From Chryseolinea lacunae (lineage in GTDB: Bacteria; Bacteroidota; Bacteroidia; Cytophagales; Cyclobacteriaceae): DNA of 64,000 nucleotides. The notes beneath the pieces are model-generated. The model saw nothing but the letters and a program-made list of their open reading frames with translations. It did not search any database and was not told the origin of the DNA. The position numbers and the translations under genes were made by a program. The stretch is from positions 372,001-436,000 of the forward strand of contig NZ_JAERRB010000004.1 in the NCBI RefSeq assembly GCF_016735595.1, written 5' to 3'. Of the stretch, positions 46,608 to 56,496 are shown in pieces; position 1 is the stretch's first letter; the number at the start of each line of letters is the position of its first letter.

Positions 46608-47549
46608 ATGAGAACGGAAAGAATCATTGACTCGGATGCGGCCCTGGACCTTGAGGAGATGCAATGGTGGGATGCGAACGCGGGCACCATCGAAAAAATA
46701 TGGGCACAGAATATTCACTATCAGAAAGCGATTCGCCTTGGCTACCTGAGCAGAATGAAACGCTTCTTTCAACACGGCAAAAACGGTCAGGTCAATATTT
46801 TGGAAGTTGGCTGTGGCTCAGGCTGGGTGGGTCGCCTGGTGGCCGACGACCAATTGCACATCATCGGAACAGATTTCTCCAGTGGCCAGCTTGCCATTGC
46901 AGAAAAGAATGCACGTGTGTGGCACAAGGAGAAATTTTGTCGCTATGAACTGGCCGATGCGTCTACCTTTAAACAGAATGTTGATGGTGTGTTGATTCAT
47001 GCCCTGTTGCACCATTTGTCGCATCGGGAACTGACTGTTTTTTTTGAACAGTTGGCGCAGGTGGCATCGGGCACCAGGATCTTTATTTACGAACCCGTGT
47101 TCTACACACCCTCTACCGAGGAAGCGTCTGTGTATGATCGCATCATCAACCGGCTGAAAAATATGCTTCGGAATTTTGCCCTGCGCAAAATCAGCAAGTC
47201 GCCCACCGACGATCGTGCGCTGACCGAAGCCATGAACAAAATCAACAATGATGCAGATCAGAACGGCTGGTACATTTCACCCAAGGAAGTGCCATTCTAT
47301 GACGGTGAGCTGGAGAAATATCTTGGCTCGTTCTGCACATTGCAAAATAAGTATATCGTGAACAAAACAGAGCTTGATATTGCGCAGGCCATGAGCCTGA
47401 AGGGAATTGAAAAACCCGGAGACTTGTTTACCGGCATAGTTTTGCCACTGGCCAGTTGGCTCGACAAACTATCTTTTAGCGGAAATTTTAAAAGATTCAT
47501 TTATCCTCATCAGCACCTGTTTGTCTGTTTTGAATGGATACGGAAATAA
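46608..47549 (+). CDS. Class I SAM-dependent methyltransferase (313 aa)
   Basis: Motif I is VNILEVGCGSGWVGRLVADD, followed by IIGTDFSSGQLAIAEKNA (motif II) and VDGVLIHALLHHLSHRELTVFFEQL (post-motif). The first 60 residues and the last 120 are less typical, suggesting a dedicated substrate, presumably a sugar or lipid-linked sugar of this locus. Confidence 0.87.
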   Translation: MRTERIIDSDAALDLEEMQWWDANAGTIEKIWAQNIHYQKAIRLGYLSRMKRFFQHGKNGQVNILEVGCGSGWVGRLVADDQLHIIGTDFSSGQLAIAEKNARVWHKEKFCRYELADASTFKQNVDGVLIHALLHHLSHRELTVFFEQLAQVASGTRIFIYEPVFYTPSTEEASVYDRIINRLKNMLRNFALRKISKSPTDDRALTEAMNKINNDADQNGWYISPKEVPFYDGELEKYLGSFCTLQNKYIVNKTELDIAQAMSLKGIEKPGDLFTGIVLPLASWLDKLSFSGNFKRFIYPHQHLFVCFEWIRK

Positions 47550-47582
47550 GGTGTTAAAAGGATCCAAGTAAAAAATGAAATC

Positions 47583-48455
47583 ATGATCGGTCTACTACGC
47601 AAGCTATACCACGAACGCAATCGGCGAAAGACGGAAAACATCCGTAAGAAAAATATCAATCAATACCTCACGCAGGGCCGTGTGGCATGGACGACCGGCT
47701 ATTGGGAGTATAGACAAGATGAGATAAAGAAGGCCATTGCCAACGCATCCTGGAATGATGTGGCCGTTAAGAATACAGGTGTAGGACTCGACGAACGCAT
47801 CATTGAATTTCCATGGATCATCAACCACCTTCGGAGGGAAGCTTCCGAATTGTTGGACGCCGGCTCAACGTTGAACCACGACTACATTCTGGACCATCCG
47901 TTGCTGGCGCAAAAGAAGTTGTCGATTTGCACATACAATCCCGAAATGCCCTCATTCACCGAGCGACGCATCAGCTATGTATACGACGATCTTCGTCACT
48001 TGCCGTTTCGCGATCAGCATTTTGATGAGGCGGTTTGTATTTCGACCCTGGAACACATCGACATGGACAACTCCATGTATGGCTATGACATTCCGAACGA
48101 AGCCCAGGCCCAGGTTAAATCGTATGACTATTTGAAAGTTGTGGCCGAATTAAATCGTGTGCTAAAGCCAGGTGGTCTTTTGCTGGTGACCGTGCCCTAT
48201 GGAAAACATGAAGCGCATGGATTCTTCCAGCAGATGGATGCCGAAATGATCGGCCGTTTGGCCGACACACTGCAGCCCTTTGGAAGCCTGGAGTTGACGT
48301 TCTTTAAATACTTAAAAGAGGGTTGGTCGCGTGCTACGCAACAGGAATGCAACGACGCAGAATCCTACAATCCACACACGGGCAAAGGTCTCAAGAACGA
48401 TGGCGCTGCGCACAGTCGGGCTATTTGTTGTATCGAATTCACAAAACGTCCATGA
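47583..48455 (+). CDS. SAM-dependent methyltransferase-like protein (290 aa)
   Basis: The C-terminal half has a class I methyltransferase look: DDLRHLPFRDQHFDEAVCISTLEHIDMDNSMYGYD and LNRVLKPGGLLLVTVPYGKHEAHGFFQQMD. The glycine-rich SAM loop is replaced by REASELLDAGSTLNHDYIL, which is divergent. Its stop overlaps the next gene's ATG (ATGA). Confidence 0.82.
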   Translation: MIGLLRKLYHERNRRKTENIRKKNINQYLTQGRVAWTTGYWEYRQDEIKKAIANASWNDVAVKNTGVGLDERIIEFPWIINHLRREASELLDAGSTLNHDYILDHPLLAQKKLSICTYNPEMPSFTERRISYVYDDLRHLPFRDQHFDEAVCISTLEHIDMDNSMYGYDIPNEAQAQVKSYDYLKVVAELNRVLKPGGLLLVTVPYGKHEAHGFFQQMDAEMIGRLADTLQPFGSLELTFFKYLKEGWSRATQQECNDAESYNPHTGKGLKNDGAAHSRAICCIEFTKRP

Positions 48456-49351
48456 AGATATTAATCATCGGCTCCAAAGGTTTTATCGGCTCGCACGCAT
48501 TGCATTTTTTTTCGACACGCCACGAAACGTGGGGCTGCGACGTGTTCACGGACTATAACGAAGAAAATTTTTTTCTGATCGACACGCTCAGTCCGTCCTA
48601 TCATTCACTGTTTCAAAAAACAGATTTCGATGTTTGTATCAACTGTGCGGGTGCAGCCAGCGTTCCGGATTCGCTGAAACATCCGGAGCGTGACTATGAA
48701 TTGAATACACATTTGGTGTTTAAGCTGTTGAATTCCATCCGCCAGTTCAGCCCGTCGTGCAAGTTCATCAACATCTCGAGCGCGGCGGTGTATGGAAATC
48801 CGAAAGCGCTGCCCATTGTCGAAACACAATCGCCAGCGCCCGTGTCGCCTTATGGCATGCATAAGTTGTATGCCGAACAACTGTGCGATGAATTTGCCCG
48901 GCACTTCAAGGTTCACGCATGCAGCCTCAGGGTTTTTTCGGCCTATGGCCCGGGCCTTCGGAAACAAATTTTTTGGGACCTTTTTTTGAAAGCCAGAAAA
49001 AGCAATCGCGTGGAACTCTTTGGGACCGGAGAGGAAACCCGCGACTATATTTATGTTTCAGATATTGTCAGCACGCTCAATACACTCGTGCATCATGCGC
49101 CGTGTGACGGCGAGAGCTACAATGTGGCCAGCGGAAAATCATATACATTAAAAGAAATCGCCTCACACTTCTACACCTGCCTCGGCTGGGACGGAACCCT
49201 CACGTTCTCCGGCCAGAAGCGCGCGGGTGATCCGGATTTTTGGGAAGCCGACATTTCGAAGTTGAAGGGGCTGGGCTTTGTGCCACAGGTGACGATTGAA
49301 GAAGGTATAAAAAAATATGCGGAATGGGTAAGCAGCGTACCATTGGATTAA
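48452..49351 (+). CDS. NAD-dependent epimerase/dehydratase (299 aa)
   Basis: Extended short-chain dehydrogenase with N-terminal MKILIIGSKGFIGSHALHFF (GxxGxxG), INISSAAVYGNPKALP and the catalytic YGMHK (YxxxK). It makes or converts nucleotide sugars for the locus; the specific reaction is not clear. It starts at ATG 48452, overlapping the previous stop, and its own end overlaps the next gene by 28 bases. Confidence 0.9.
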   Translation: MKILIIGSKGFIGSHALHFFSTRHETWGCDVFTDYNEENFFLIDTLSPSYHSLFQKTDFDVCINCAGAASVPDSLKHPERDYELNTHLVFKLLNSIRQFSPSCKFINISSAAVYGNPKALPIVETQSPAPVSPYGMHKLYAEQLCDEFARHFKVHACSLRVFSAYGPGLRKQIFWDLFLKARKSNRVELFGTGEETRDYIYVSDIVSTLNTLVHHAPCDGESYNVASGKSYTLKEIASHFYTCLGWDGTLTFSGQKRAGDPDFWEADISKLKGLGFVPQVTIEEGIKKYAEWVSSVPLD

Positions 49352-50475
49352 TCTACAGCGTAAACGAAAACTGGATTGCCGGCACCTACTATGTCGAAAA
49401 CCTGATCTGTTCGCTCAAGGCGTTGCCCGAAAATGATCAGCCGTTTATTGTGATCTATACCTATCAGGAAAGCGACTATCAGAAAATGTTGTCGGCAACG
49501 GGCTACAAAAACAGTCGCCCCGAATACATTCGCGATGTGTCAAATTTATTCGCGCGGCTGATCAACGCTTTTTCGTATCGCATATTCAACACGCATTGGG
49601 TCACCGGTGGTCTTCATCGCGATGTTGATGTGGTTTTTCCCAACCCGGTCATCTATCAGTTCGATCGTTTCAAGGGAAAGCTGTTTTGGATTCCTGATTT
49701 TCAGGAGAAACATTTCCCCCGCTTTTTTTCTGCGCAACAACTGGCCGACCGGAAGACGAGTGTTGATGTGTTGGTAAAAAAAAATCTTCCCATCGTGTTC
49801 AGCAGCGAACATGCGCGTCGCGATTTTCAGGAACTCTATCCGCAGGCTACCAACGCAGTGTTTGTTATGCCCTTTGCTGTGACGTTGCCCGACTTGTCGA
49901 AAACGTTGTTCAGCGATTTGAAGGTGAAGTATGCCTTGCCTGAAAAATATTTTGTTTGTTCCAATCAATTCTGGGCGCATAAAAATCACGCCGTGGTGCT
50001 CAAGGCGCTGGCGTGGTTAAAGAAGCAAGGCGTGTCGGCGCATGTGCTTTTCACGGGCAAGCCGTTCGACAACCGGAACCCGGAATATTATCCAGGGCTG
50101 CAGTCGTTGGCCGAACAGGAAGACATCAGCAGCCAGGTGAGCTTCCTGGGATTCATTCCCCGCGAAGATCAGTTGGTGCTCATGCAACATTCGCTGGCCA
50201 TTGTTCAGCCTTCTTTGTTTGAAGGATGGAGCACGGTGGTGGAAGATGCCAAGGCGCTTAATCACAACGTTATTGTGTCAGATATCCCCGTGCATCGCGA
50301 GCAGCTGCCAGACCACCCATTCTTCTTTTTGCCCGACGATGCCGTGGCGTTGGGCACGCACATGAAGAACTTCATCGATCGGGGTCCGGTGCCGCTTTCC
50401 ATAGACTACCGCCGCAATGTTCAGGAGTTTGGAAAGCGTTTTATGCGCATTGCCGGGTCGCTGGCAAAGGGCTGA
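49324..50475 (+). CDS. Glycosyltransferase family 4 (383 aa)
   Basis: GT-B fold with DVVFPNPVIYQFDRFKGKLFWIPDFQEKHFPRFFS in the acceptor domain and SLFEGWSTVVEDAKALNHNVIVSDIPVHREQL as the EX7E donor motif. KYALPEKYFVCSNQFWAHKNHAVVLKAL is the typical start of the second domain. It is the last gene of the plus-strand run and closes the polysaccharide locus. Confidence 0.9.
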   Translation: MGKQRTIGLIYSVNENWIAGTYYVENLICSLKALPENDQPFIVIYTYQESDYQKMLSATGYKNSRPEYIRDVSNLFARLINAFSYRIFNTHWVTGGLHRDVDVVFPNPVIYQFDRFKGKLFWIPDFQEKHFPRFFSAQQLADRKTSVDVLVKKNLPIVFSSEHARRDFQELYPQATNAVFVMPFAVTLPDLSKTLFSDLKVKYALPEKYFVCSNQFWAHKNHAVVLKALAWLKKQGVSAHVLFTGKPFDNRNPEYYPGLQSLAEQEDISSQVSFLGFIPREDQLVLMQHSLAIVQPSLFEGWSTVVEDAKALNHNVIVSDIPVHREQLPDHPFFFLPDDAVALGTHMKNFIDRGPVPLSIDYRRNVQEFGKRFMRIAGSLAKG

Positions 50476-50604
50476 AGCGTTTTCGGAGCCGGGATGACTG
50501 GTGAATGCTGGGTAAGCCCCAAAAACCAACGAAGCATGCACCCCATATCCTGCCTTTCATCAAATTATTAAACGGTCGTTAGCCAAACAATTCCATTTTT
50601 CCAT

Positions 50605-50628
50605 TATTTTTGGCCAAATTTTATTTGG
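50605..50628 (+). promoter_or_regulatory. Promoter and palindromic operator candidate of the Lrp-type gene
   Basis: TATTTTTG at 50605-50612 matches TAnnTTTG. Directly after it lies the perfect palindrome CCAAATTTTATTTGG (50614-50628), where the transcript would start. Lrp/AsnC proteins commonly repress their own genes at such AT-rich inverted repeats. No TTG is well placed upstream. Confidence 0.55.
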
Positions 50629-50651
50629 AACGAACCCTCGTAACGCAAAAT

Positions 50652-51128
50652 ATGAAACCAGTAAAACTAGACGGTACAGATCGCAAGATCCTGGAGATAC
50701 TCCAAGCCAATTCCAACATCACCAACGCCCAGCTGGCCAAAGAAATCGGGCTGTCGCCCGCCCCAACCCTGGAGCGTGTGAATAAGCTGGAGACCTCAGG
50801 GGTCATCAAAAGCTATCATGCCGTGATTGACCCGGGAAGTGTGGGCATTGGCGTGAGCACGTTTGTGATGGCCACGCTTAAAGGTCACAACAAAGAGAAC
50901 ATCGAGAAATTTATCAAGGCCATCAAGGGCATCGACGAAGTAGTGGAATGTCATCACATCACAGGCGCCGGCGACTTCATTCTCAAAATTGTGTGTGCCG
51001 ACATCGCCGCCTATCAACAACTGATGTTGGAGAAAGTGTCGAACATCGAAGTGGTGGATAGCCTGCAGTCGATGGTGATCCTTTCGACCTTCAAAGACAG
51101 CAAGTCCATGCCGCTGCCCAGTGCGTGA
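50652..51128 (+). CDS. Lrp/AsnC-family transcriptional regulator (158 aa)
   Basis: N-terminal winged helix-turn-helix (LDGTDRKILEILQANSNITNAQLAKEIGLSPAPTLERVNKLETSGVI) and C-terminal RAM ligand domain with VVECHHITGAGDFILKIVC. Amino acids usually serve as effectors and the protein forms octamers. ATG 50652 starts it; a frame extension to 50610 would overlap the promoter. Nearby panB would fit branched-chain precursor control, but this is inference. Confidence 0.93.
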   Translation: MKPVKLDGTDRKILEILQANSNITNAQLAKEIGLSPAPTLERVNKLETSGVIKSYHAVIDPGSVGIGVSTFVMATLKGHNKENIEKFIKAIKGIDEVVECHHITGAGDFILKIVCADIAAYQQLMLEKVSNIEVVDSLQSMVILSTFKDSKSMPLPSA

Positions 51129-51162
51129 CGCGCACGCTTCTTCATAACTTTCTTTTTTGACT

Positions 51163-51669
51163 ATGGTTTCAGAAAAAACGTTGATCCTCGATGCGCGCCA
51201 GGTGCAACAGAAAATCAAGCGCATGGCCTATGAAATCTACGAACACAACTTCAAGGAAAAGACGGTAGTGCTCGCGGGCATCGACGGCCAGGGCTATGTG
51301 CTGGCCAAACTGCTGATGAAGCACGTGCAGGAAATTTCTCCCCTCGAAGTGAAGCTCGTGAAGGTGACGCTCGACAAACTCGCCCCGCTGCAAAGCGAAG
51401 TGACGCTCGACAGCGAACTGAAAGACCTAAAAAAAAAGTGCATCATCCTGGTTGACGATGTGCTGAACACAGGCCGCACCTTTGCCTATGGCATGAAACC
51501 CTTTCTGAACATCGAGGTAAAAAAAATAGAGACCGCCGTGCTCGTCAATCGCAGCCACACACTTTTCCCCATCTATCCGCAATACACCGGCTATGAGCTG
51601 GCCACCACCATCAAAGATCACGTGGAGGTGAACCTGTTGAAAGAAACGGCTGTGTACTTACTGGATTGA
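51163..51669 (+). CDS. Phosphoribosyltransferase-family protein (168 aa)
   Basis: The PRPP-binding motif CIILVDDVLNTGRTFAYG is intact, and the flexible-loop and N-terminal regions resemble PyrR-type proteins (uracil phosphoribosyltransferase or pyr regulator). The dinucleotide DD in the motif is normal. No pyr genes are nearby, so the substrate base is open. ATG 51163 is chosen over TTG 51157. Confidence 0.85.
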   Translation: MVSEKTLILDARQVQQKIKRMAYEIYEHNFKEKTVVLAGIDGQGYVLAKLLMKHVQEISPLEVKLVKVTLDKLAPLQSEVTLDSELKDLKKKCIILVDDVLNTGRTFAYGMKPFLNIEVKKIETAVLVNRSHTLFPIYPQYTGYELATTIKDHVEVNLLKETAVYLLD

Positions 51670-51760
51670 TAGTATAAATCCACGCGATCCTGTTCGCACC
51701 ATTGTTGTCGGCTTTGTGTTGACATAGGGTAAACTCCGGATCTTTAAAAAACGAGAAATC

Positions 51761-52579
51761 ATGTCTGTTCACAAACAAGATATCAAGCGCATTACCACGC
51801 ACCAGTTGCAGGAAATGAAAAACCGTGGCGAAAAAATCGCCATGCTCACGGCCTACGATTTCAGCATGGCCAAGATCATCGACGGCGCTGGCATCGACAT
51901 TGTGCTGGTGGGCGACTCTGCTTCCAACGTAATGGCGGGCTACGAAACCACGCTGCCCATCACACTTGACCAGATGATCTACCACGCCGCATCGGTGGTG
52001 CGAGCGGTGAAGCGCGCGCTGGTGATTGTGGACCTTCCCTTTGGCGCATATCAGGGGAGTTCGGTAGAAGCCTTGCGTTCATCCATCCGCATCATGAAAG
52101 AATCGGGTGCGCACGGCGTGAAGCTGGAAGGCGGAAGCGAAGTGAAAGACTCTGTGGAGCGCATCCTCAGCGCGGGCATTCCGGTGATGGGTCACCTGGG
52201 TCTCACACCACAGTCTATCTATAAATTCGGAACGTATACCGTACGCGCTAAGGAAGAAGCCGAGGCCAAGAAGCTGATGGACGATGCCAAGTTGCTGGAG
52301 GCCTGCGGTTGTTTTGGCATTGTGCTTGAAAAAATTCCCGCGTTGCTGGCCAAGCAGGTGTCGGAGTCGCTGTTCATCCCCACCATTGGCATTGGCGCCG
52401 GCCCCGATGCCGACGGCCAGGTGTTGGTGATGCAAGACATGCTGGGCATCACGAAAGAATTTAAGCCGCGCTTTCTGCGTCGCTATGCCGACCTGCACAC
52501 CATCATCACAGAGGCGGTGAGCAAATACATCGCCGACATCAAGGCAAAAGATTTTCCCAACGAAGACGAGAAGTACTGA
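51761..52579 (+). CDS. panB: 3-methyl-2-oxobutanoate hydroxymethyltransferase (272 aa)
   Basis: First step of pantothenate synthesis: transfers a hydroxymethyl group from 5,10-methylene-THF to 2-oxoisovalerate. Characteristic blocks are [67 protein letters not shown] and [25 protein letters not shown]. The TIM-barrel length of 272 is normal. Confidence 0.96.
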   Translation: MSVHKQDIKRITTHQLQEMKNRGEKIAMLTAYDFSMAKIIDGAGIDIVLVGDSASNVMAGYETTLPITLDQMIYHAASVVRAVKRALVIVDLPFGAYQGSSVEALRSSIRIMKESGAHGVKLEGGSEVKDSVERILSAGIPVMGHLGLTPQSIYKFGTYTVRAKEEAEAKKLMDDAKLLEACGCFGIVLEKIPALLAKQVSESLFIPTIGIGAGPDADGQVLVMQDMLGITKEFKPRFLRRYADLHTIITEAVSKYIADIKAKDFPNEDEKY

Positions 52580-52616
52580 ACACTATATTCAGCACACATC
52601 CCAATCCTTCAATTTC

Positions 52617-53954
52617 CTACAGCAGTTCGTTGGCCAGGTTGGCAAGCTCTGAGCGTTCGCCCTTTTCGAGGGTGATGTGCGCATAGAGCTCGTGGTTCTG
52701 CAACCGGTCGATGAGCGTGGAGAGGCCGTTACTTTGCGAGTCGAGATAAGGCGTGTCGATCTGGTAGATATCGCCTGTGAAAATGATTTTTGTGTTTTCG
52801 CCGGCGCGGGTAATGATGGTCTTCACCTCGTGCGGCGTCAGGTTCTGCGCTTCGTCCACGATGAAACAGATGTTCGACAAACTGCGGCCGCGGATGTATG
52901 CCAGTGGCGTGATCATCAACTTTTCCTGGTTCACCATTTCGGTGATGCGCGCATATTCCTTATCGGTTTCGTGATATTGGTTCTGTATGAACTTGAGGTT
53001 GTCCCACAGCGGCTCCATATAGGGATTCACTTTCGACTTGATGTCGCCGGGAAGATAGCCGATGTCTTTGTTGCTGAGCGGCACGATGGGACGCGCCAGG
53101 TATATCTGTTTGTATTCTTTCTTTTGTTCGAGCGCAGCCGCGAGGGCGAGCAGCGTTTTGCCTGTTCCGGCCACACCCTGAATAGACACCAGTTTGATTT
53201 CCGGCTTCAGGGCTGCGTGTATCGCGAAGGTCTGCTCGGCGTTGCGCGGCTTCACACCATAGACCGATCGTTTCTCCACATGCTCCAGCATCTGGTTCAG
53301 CGGATTGTAGTAGGCGAGGGCCGACTTCTTTCCGCTCTTCAGAATATAGTAGTGGTTCTTCACCGGCGCCAGCTTGCCCAGCAAATCGCCGGGAGGACAA
53401 TACCCCTTCTCATACAACAAGTTGATCATGTTGGAGTCGGCGTCTTCGATGATGGTTTTTCCCGAATAGAGCGAAGAGATGTTTTGAACCTTGCCGGTGG
53501 TGTAGTCTTCCGACTGCAGACCCAGCGCCTTTGCCTTGAGCCGCAGGTTCACATCCTTCGATACCAGAATGACGTTGCGGCCACGCGATTCCTTCTGAAG
53601 TTGCAGGGCTGAGTTGAGGATGCGGTGGTCGGCTTTGTTTTCGTTGAAGATCTTGTTGGCGTCTACACTGCTGTTGGTGTCCATCAACACTTTGAACACG
53701 CCTTTGCCTTTGCCGTTGATCGGGTTCCAGTTGTGAAGCATCTGGCCTTTCGCCAGCTTGTCGATCAGGCGGATAAATTCGCGGGCTTCAAAATTTTTGG
53801 TGTCGTTGCCTTTCTTGAAGTTGTCGAGTTCTTCCAGCACGGTGATGGGGATGCCCACATCATGTTCGTCGAAATTAAGGATGGAGTTGTGCTCGTATAT
53901 AATGACAGAAGTATCGAGTACGAAGATCTTTTTTTCCTTTTTGGTCTTGGCCAT
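52617..53954 (-). CDS. PIN-PhoH family ATPase (445 aa)
   Basis: N-terminal PIN-type nuclease domain (KKIFVLDTSVIIYEHN with conserved Asp; VILVSKDVNLRLKAKALGL) joined to a PhoH-type ATPase with Walker A GVAGTGKTLLAL and Walker B ICFIVDEAQNLTPHE. Bacterial PIN-PhoH (PhoH2/YlaK-type) proteins are thought to be RNA helicase-nucleases. Length fits the family. Confidence 0.93.
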   Translation of the reverse strand: MAKTKKEKKIFVLDTSVIIYEHNSILNFDEHDVGIPITVLEELDNFKKGNDTKNFEAREFIRLIDKLAKGQMLHNWNPINGKGKGVFKVLMDTNSSVDANKIFNENKADHRILNSALQLQKESRGRNVILVSKDVNLRLKAKALGLQSEDYTTGKVQNISSLYSGKTIIEDADSNMINLLYEKGYCPPGDLLGKLAPVKNHYYILKSGKKSALAYYNPLNQMLEHVEKRSVYGVKPRNAEQTFAIHAALKPEIKLVSIQGVAGTGKTLLALAAALEQKKEYKQIYLARPIVPLSNKDIGYLPGDIKSKVNPYMEPLWDNLKFIQNQYHETDKEYARITEMVNQEKLMITPLAYIRGRSLSNICFIVDEAQNLTPHEVKTIITRAGENTKIIFTGDIYQIDTPYLDSQSNGLSTLIDRLQNHELYAHITLEKGERSELANLANELL

Positions 53955-54026
53955 GCGAACAAAGAACTTGGTTTACGAAATGTAATGAATGGAAATGAAA
54001 TGCGCGTTACTTTTGAAAAAAGATTT

Positions 54027-54710
54027 TTACGAAACTTTTCGATACGCAATCGAATACACATCTCCCTTCTCGTGAGGCGACACGCGCAGCACATCGGCCA
54101 ACACCAGCAGTACTAATTTTTTTGATGCATAGAAACGTTTCATACCCGTGAGCGACACAAACTCTTTCAGTGTAATGTGTTTGTGTTCGTCCAGATACTT
54201 CATGAGGAACTGTTCGTGCTCGCCATAACGGAACTGTATGTCTTTCTGCTTTTGCTGGCGCCTGATGATTTCGCGTACTTCACGGCTGGCCTTTATGCTT
54301 TTGTCTTCCACGCGCACAAACGATTCCTTCACCTGGTTGGTGTTCAGAAAATGGTGGGGCTTCTGTTCGCTTTTTTGGATGTCGTATTGAATCACGGTCC
54401 GGTTGTGACCGAGAGCAATAAAAGTTTCGGTGAGCGGAAGGGCGGGCCGCACGCGTTTGAGAATTTCGTTCACCACGTGTGCATCGTCTTCCGGATACTT
54501 CAATCCCGGAATGCTGCCGTCGTCGCCAATGCCCACCAGCAACGTGCCGCCGTCGGTGTTGGCGAAAGCAATCATTTCGCGGGCAATTTTTTCCGGGTTC
54601 GACGCCTTGCGCTTAAACTCCAGACGCGCACCTTCGCCCTTCCGCACAAGCTGCTGCAGAAGCTGAACCTGCCGGGGCTGATAGGAGATCGATTCCGTCG
54701 GCTTGTTCAT
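54027..54710 (-). CDS. AlbA_2/Schlafen-type ATP-binding protein with C-terminal wHTH (227 aa)
   Basis: The N-terminal half has the AlbA_2 pattern GEGARLEFKRKASNPEKIAREMIAFANTDGGTLLVGIGDDGSIPG. The C-terminal 60 residues look like a winged helix (HKHITLKEFVSLTGMKRFYASKKLVLLVLADVLRVSP). Such proteins are putative transcriptional regulators or nucleic-acid-binding ATPases; the cellular role is unknown. It follows no close neighbour on its strand, 72 bases upstream of the PhoH gene. Confidence 0.8.
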   Translation of the reverse strand: MNKPTESISYQPRQVQLLQQLVRKGEGARLEFKRKASNPEKIAREMIAFANTDGGTLLVGIGDDGSIPGLKYPEDDAHVVNEILKRVRPALPLTETFIALGHNRTVIQYDIQKSEQKPHHFLNTNQVKESFVRVEDKSIKASREVREIIRRQQKQKDIQFRYGEHEQFLMKYLDEHKHITLKEFVSLTGMKRFYASKKLVLLVLADVLRVSPHEKGDVYSIAYRKVS

Positions 54711-54924
54711 GCTTGATTGAAATTTTTAAAGTGTCGGGGATGTGTTTGGCAAGGCCAACGCGATGTATCGTCGTGCCACGGCGGCTGCCCATATCCAAAA
54801 GCAGCACCATCCCGAACGTTGGAATGATGCTGCCTCAATGTTTTAAAATTACGAAATCCAACAGGAGTTAAAGAAAGCGCCATCTCAAAAAAATAGTGGC
54901 GCACGAAGTTTCAGTCGCAACCGA

Positions 54925-56442
54925 CTAAAATTTTCCTCCCGATGCTTCGTCGTCGTCTTCATCTTCTTCCTGACCCGGCCGTGGCAACGTGAACATGCTG
55001 CTGAGCAGGTCTTTAAATTGCAAGCCCGCCGTGAGGTTGTGTTTGCTGATGAGGCTGTATTCAGCCAGGCCGTGAAGGGCAAATTCCATAAGGAATAGTT
55101 TCAGCACGGCATCCTGATCTTTGTGAAACTCATTCACCAGATCGAGCAGACCTGGGATGGCCTTCAGCTTTTGTTCGAAGTCGGCTTGCGAGCTGTCGTG
55201 CAGCAAGTCAACCGTGTTGCCGTCGCCAAACCAGTTGGCAATTTTTTTATAGGGACTCTTCTCTTTTTGTTTCCGGTATTTGTCGGGGTCGGGAAAATAG
55301 TTGAGAAACTGTGAGCGCAAGGCTTTGCCCACCAGGTTCTGGGCCACAATGCCGGGGCCTTCCTGTTCGCCTTCATAGACCAGTTCTACCTTGCCCGTGA
55401 TGGCCGGCACCACTCCAATGAAATCGGAGATGCGGATGTGCACGTGCTTCTCGTTGTTGATGATGCTTCTGCGTTCGGCCGCGGCCACCAGATTCTCATA
55501 GGCCGAGATGGTGAGGCGTGCAGACACACCGCTCTTCGCGTCAACATATTCGCTCTTGCGGGCTTCGAAGGCAATCTGCTCCACCAGGTCTTTCGCGATC
55601 TCGTTCACCGAAACGGTTTCGCGTTGCACGGCCTTGAGGCGTGCTTCCTGTTGGGTGATGCGCTTGCCGATGTCGAGTGTTTTAGGATAGTGCGTGATGA
55701 TCTGGCTGTCGATGCGATCTTTCAACGGCGTCACAATGCTGCCGCGGTTGGTATAGTCTTCGGGGTTGGCCGTGAACACAAACTGGATGTCGAGCGGCAT
55801 GCGCAGTTTGAAGCCACGAATCTGGATGTCGCCTTCTTGCAGGATGTTGAAGAGCGCTACCTGAATGCGTGCCTGCAAATCGGGTAACTCGTTTATCACA
55901 AAGATGCTCCGGTTGGAGCGGGGAATGAGGCCGAAGTGAATCACACGTTCGTCAGAATACGGAAGCTTCAGCGTGGCCGCCTTGATAGGATCCACATCGC
56001 CAATGAGGTCGGCAATGGACACATCGGGGGTGGCCAGTTTTTCGGAATAACGTTCGTCGCGGTGAAGCCATGTCACGGGGGTGTTGTCGCCAAGTTCTTT
56101 CACCTTGTCAACACCAAAGCGCGAAAATGGCGCCAGCGGATCGTCGTTCAGTTCAGAGCCTTCAATCACGGGAACATATTCGTCGAGCAGGTGCACCATC
56201 AGTCGCGCCAGTCGTGTTTTAGCCTGGCCGCGCAAGCCCAGCAGGTTCACGTCGTGTCCCGCCAGTATGGCCCGCTCCAGGTCAGGGATAACCGTTTCTT
56301 CATAGCCCCAGATGCCGGCGAACACGGTTTCTTTTTTTCGCAGTCGCGCGATGAGGTTTTCGCGCAGTTCTTCTTTAATGGTTCGCGAGGTGTAGCCGGC
56401 CTGCTTCAGCTGGCCCAGGGTGGTAATGCGTGAGTGATCCAT
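54925..56442 (-). CDS. MoxR/ChlI-like AAA+ ATPase (505 aa)
   Basis: AAA+ ATPase with Walker A GLRGQAKTR (the GxxGxAKT form usual in MoxR proteins), IFVINELPDLQARIQVALFNILQEGDIQIRG for Walker B and sensor regions, and QFVFTANPEDYTNRGSIVTPLKDRIDSQII. These act as chaperone-like remodellers together with VWA proteins. It follows the VWA gene by 54 bases. Start taken as ATG 56442. Confidence 0.88.
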   Translation of the reverse strand: MDHSRITTLGQLKQAGYTSRTIKEELRENLIARLRKKETVFAGIWGYEETVIPDLERAILAGHDVNLLGLRGQAKTRLARLMVHLLDEYVPVIEGSELNDDPLAPFSRFGVDKVKELGDNTPVTWLHRDERYSEKLATPDVSIADLIGDVDPIKAATLKLPYSDERVIHFGLIPRSNRSIFVINELPDLQARIQVALFNILQEGDIQIRGFKLRMPLDIQFVFTANPEDYTNRGSIVTPLKDRIDSQIITHYPKTLDIGKRITQQEARLKAVQRETVSVNEIAKDLVEQIAFEARKSEYVDAKSGVSARLTISAYENLVAAAERRSIINNEKHVHIRISDFIGVVPAITGKVELVYEGEQEGPGIVAQNLVGKALRSQFLNYFPDPDKYRKQKEKSPYKKIANWFGDGNTVDLLHDSSQADFEQKLKAIPGLLDLVNEFHKDQDAVLKLFLMEFALHGLAEYSLISKHNLTAGLQFKDLLSSMFTLPRPGQEEDEDDDEASGGKF

Positions 56443-56496
56443 TCGTGTGGTTTGATGTTTAATTAGATTGCCGGCGTGCGGCAACGTCGTTGTCGG

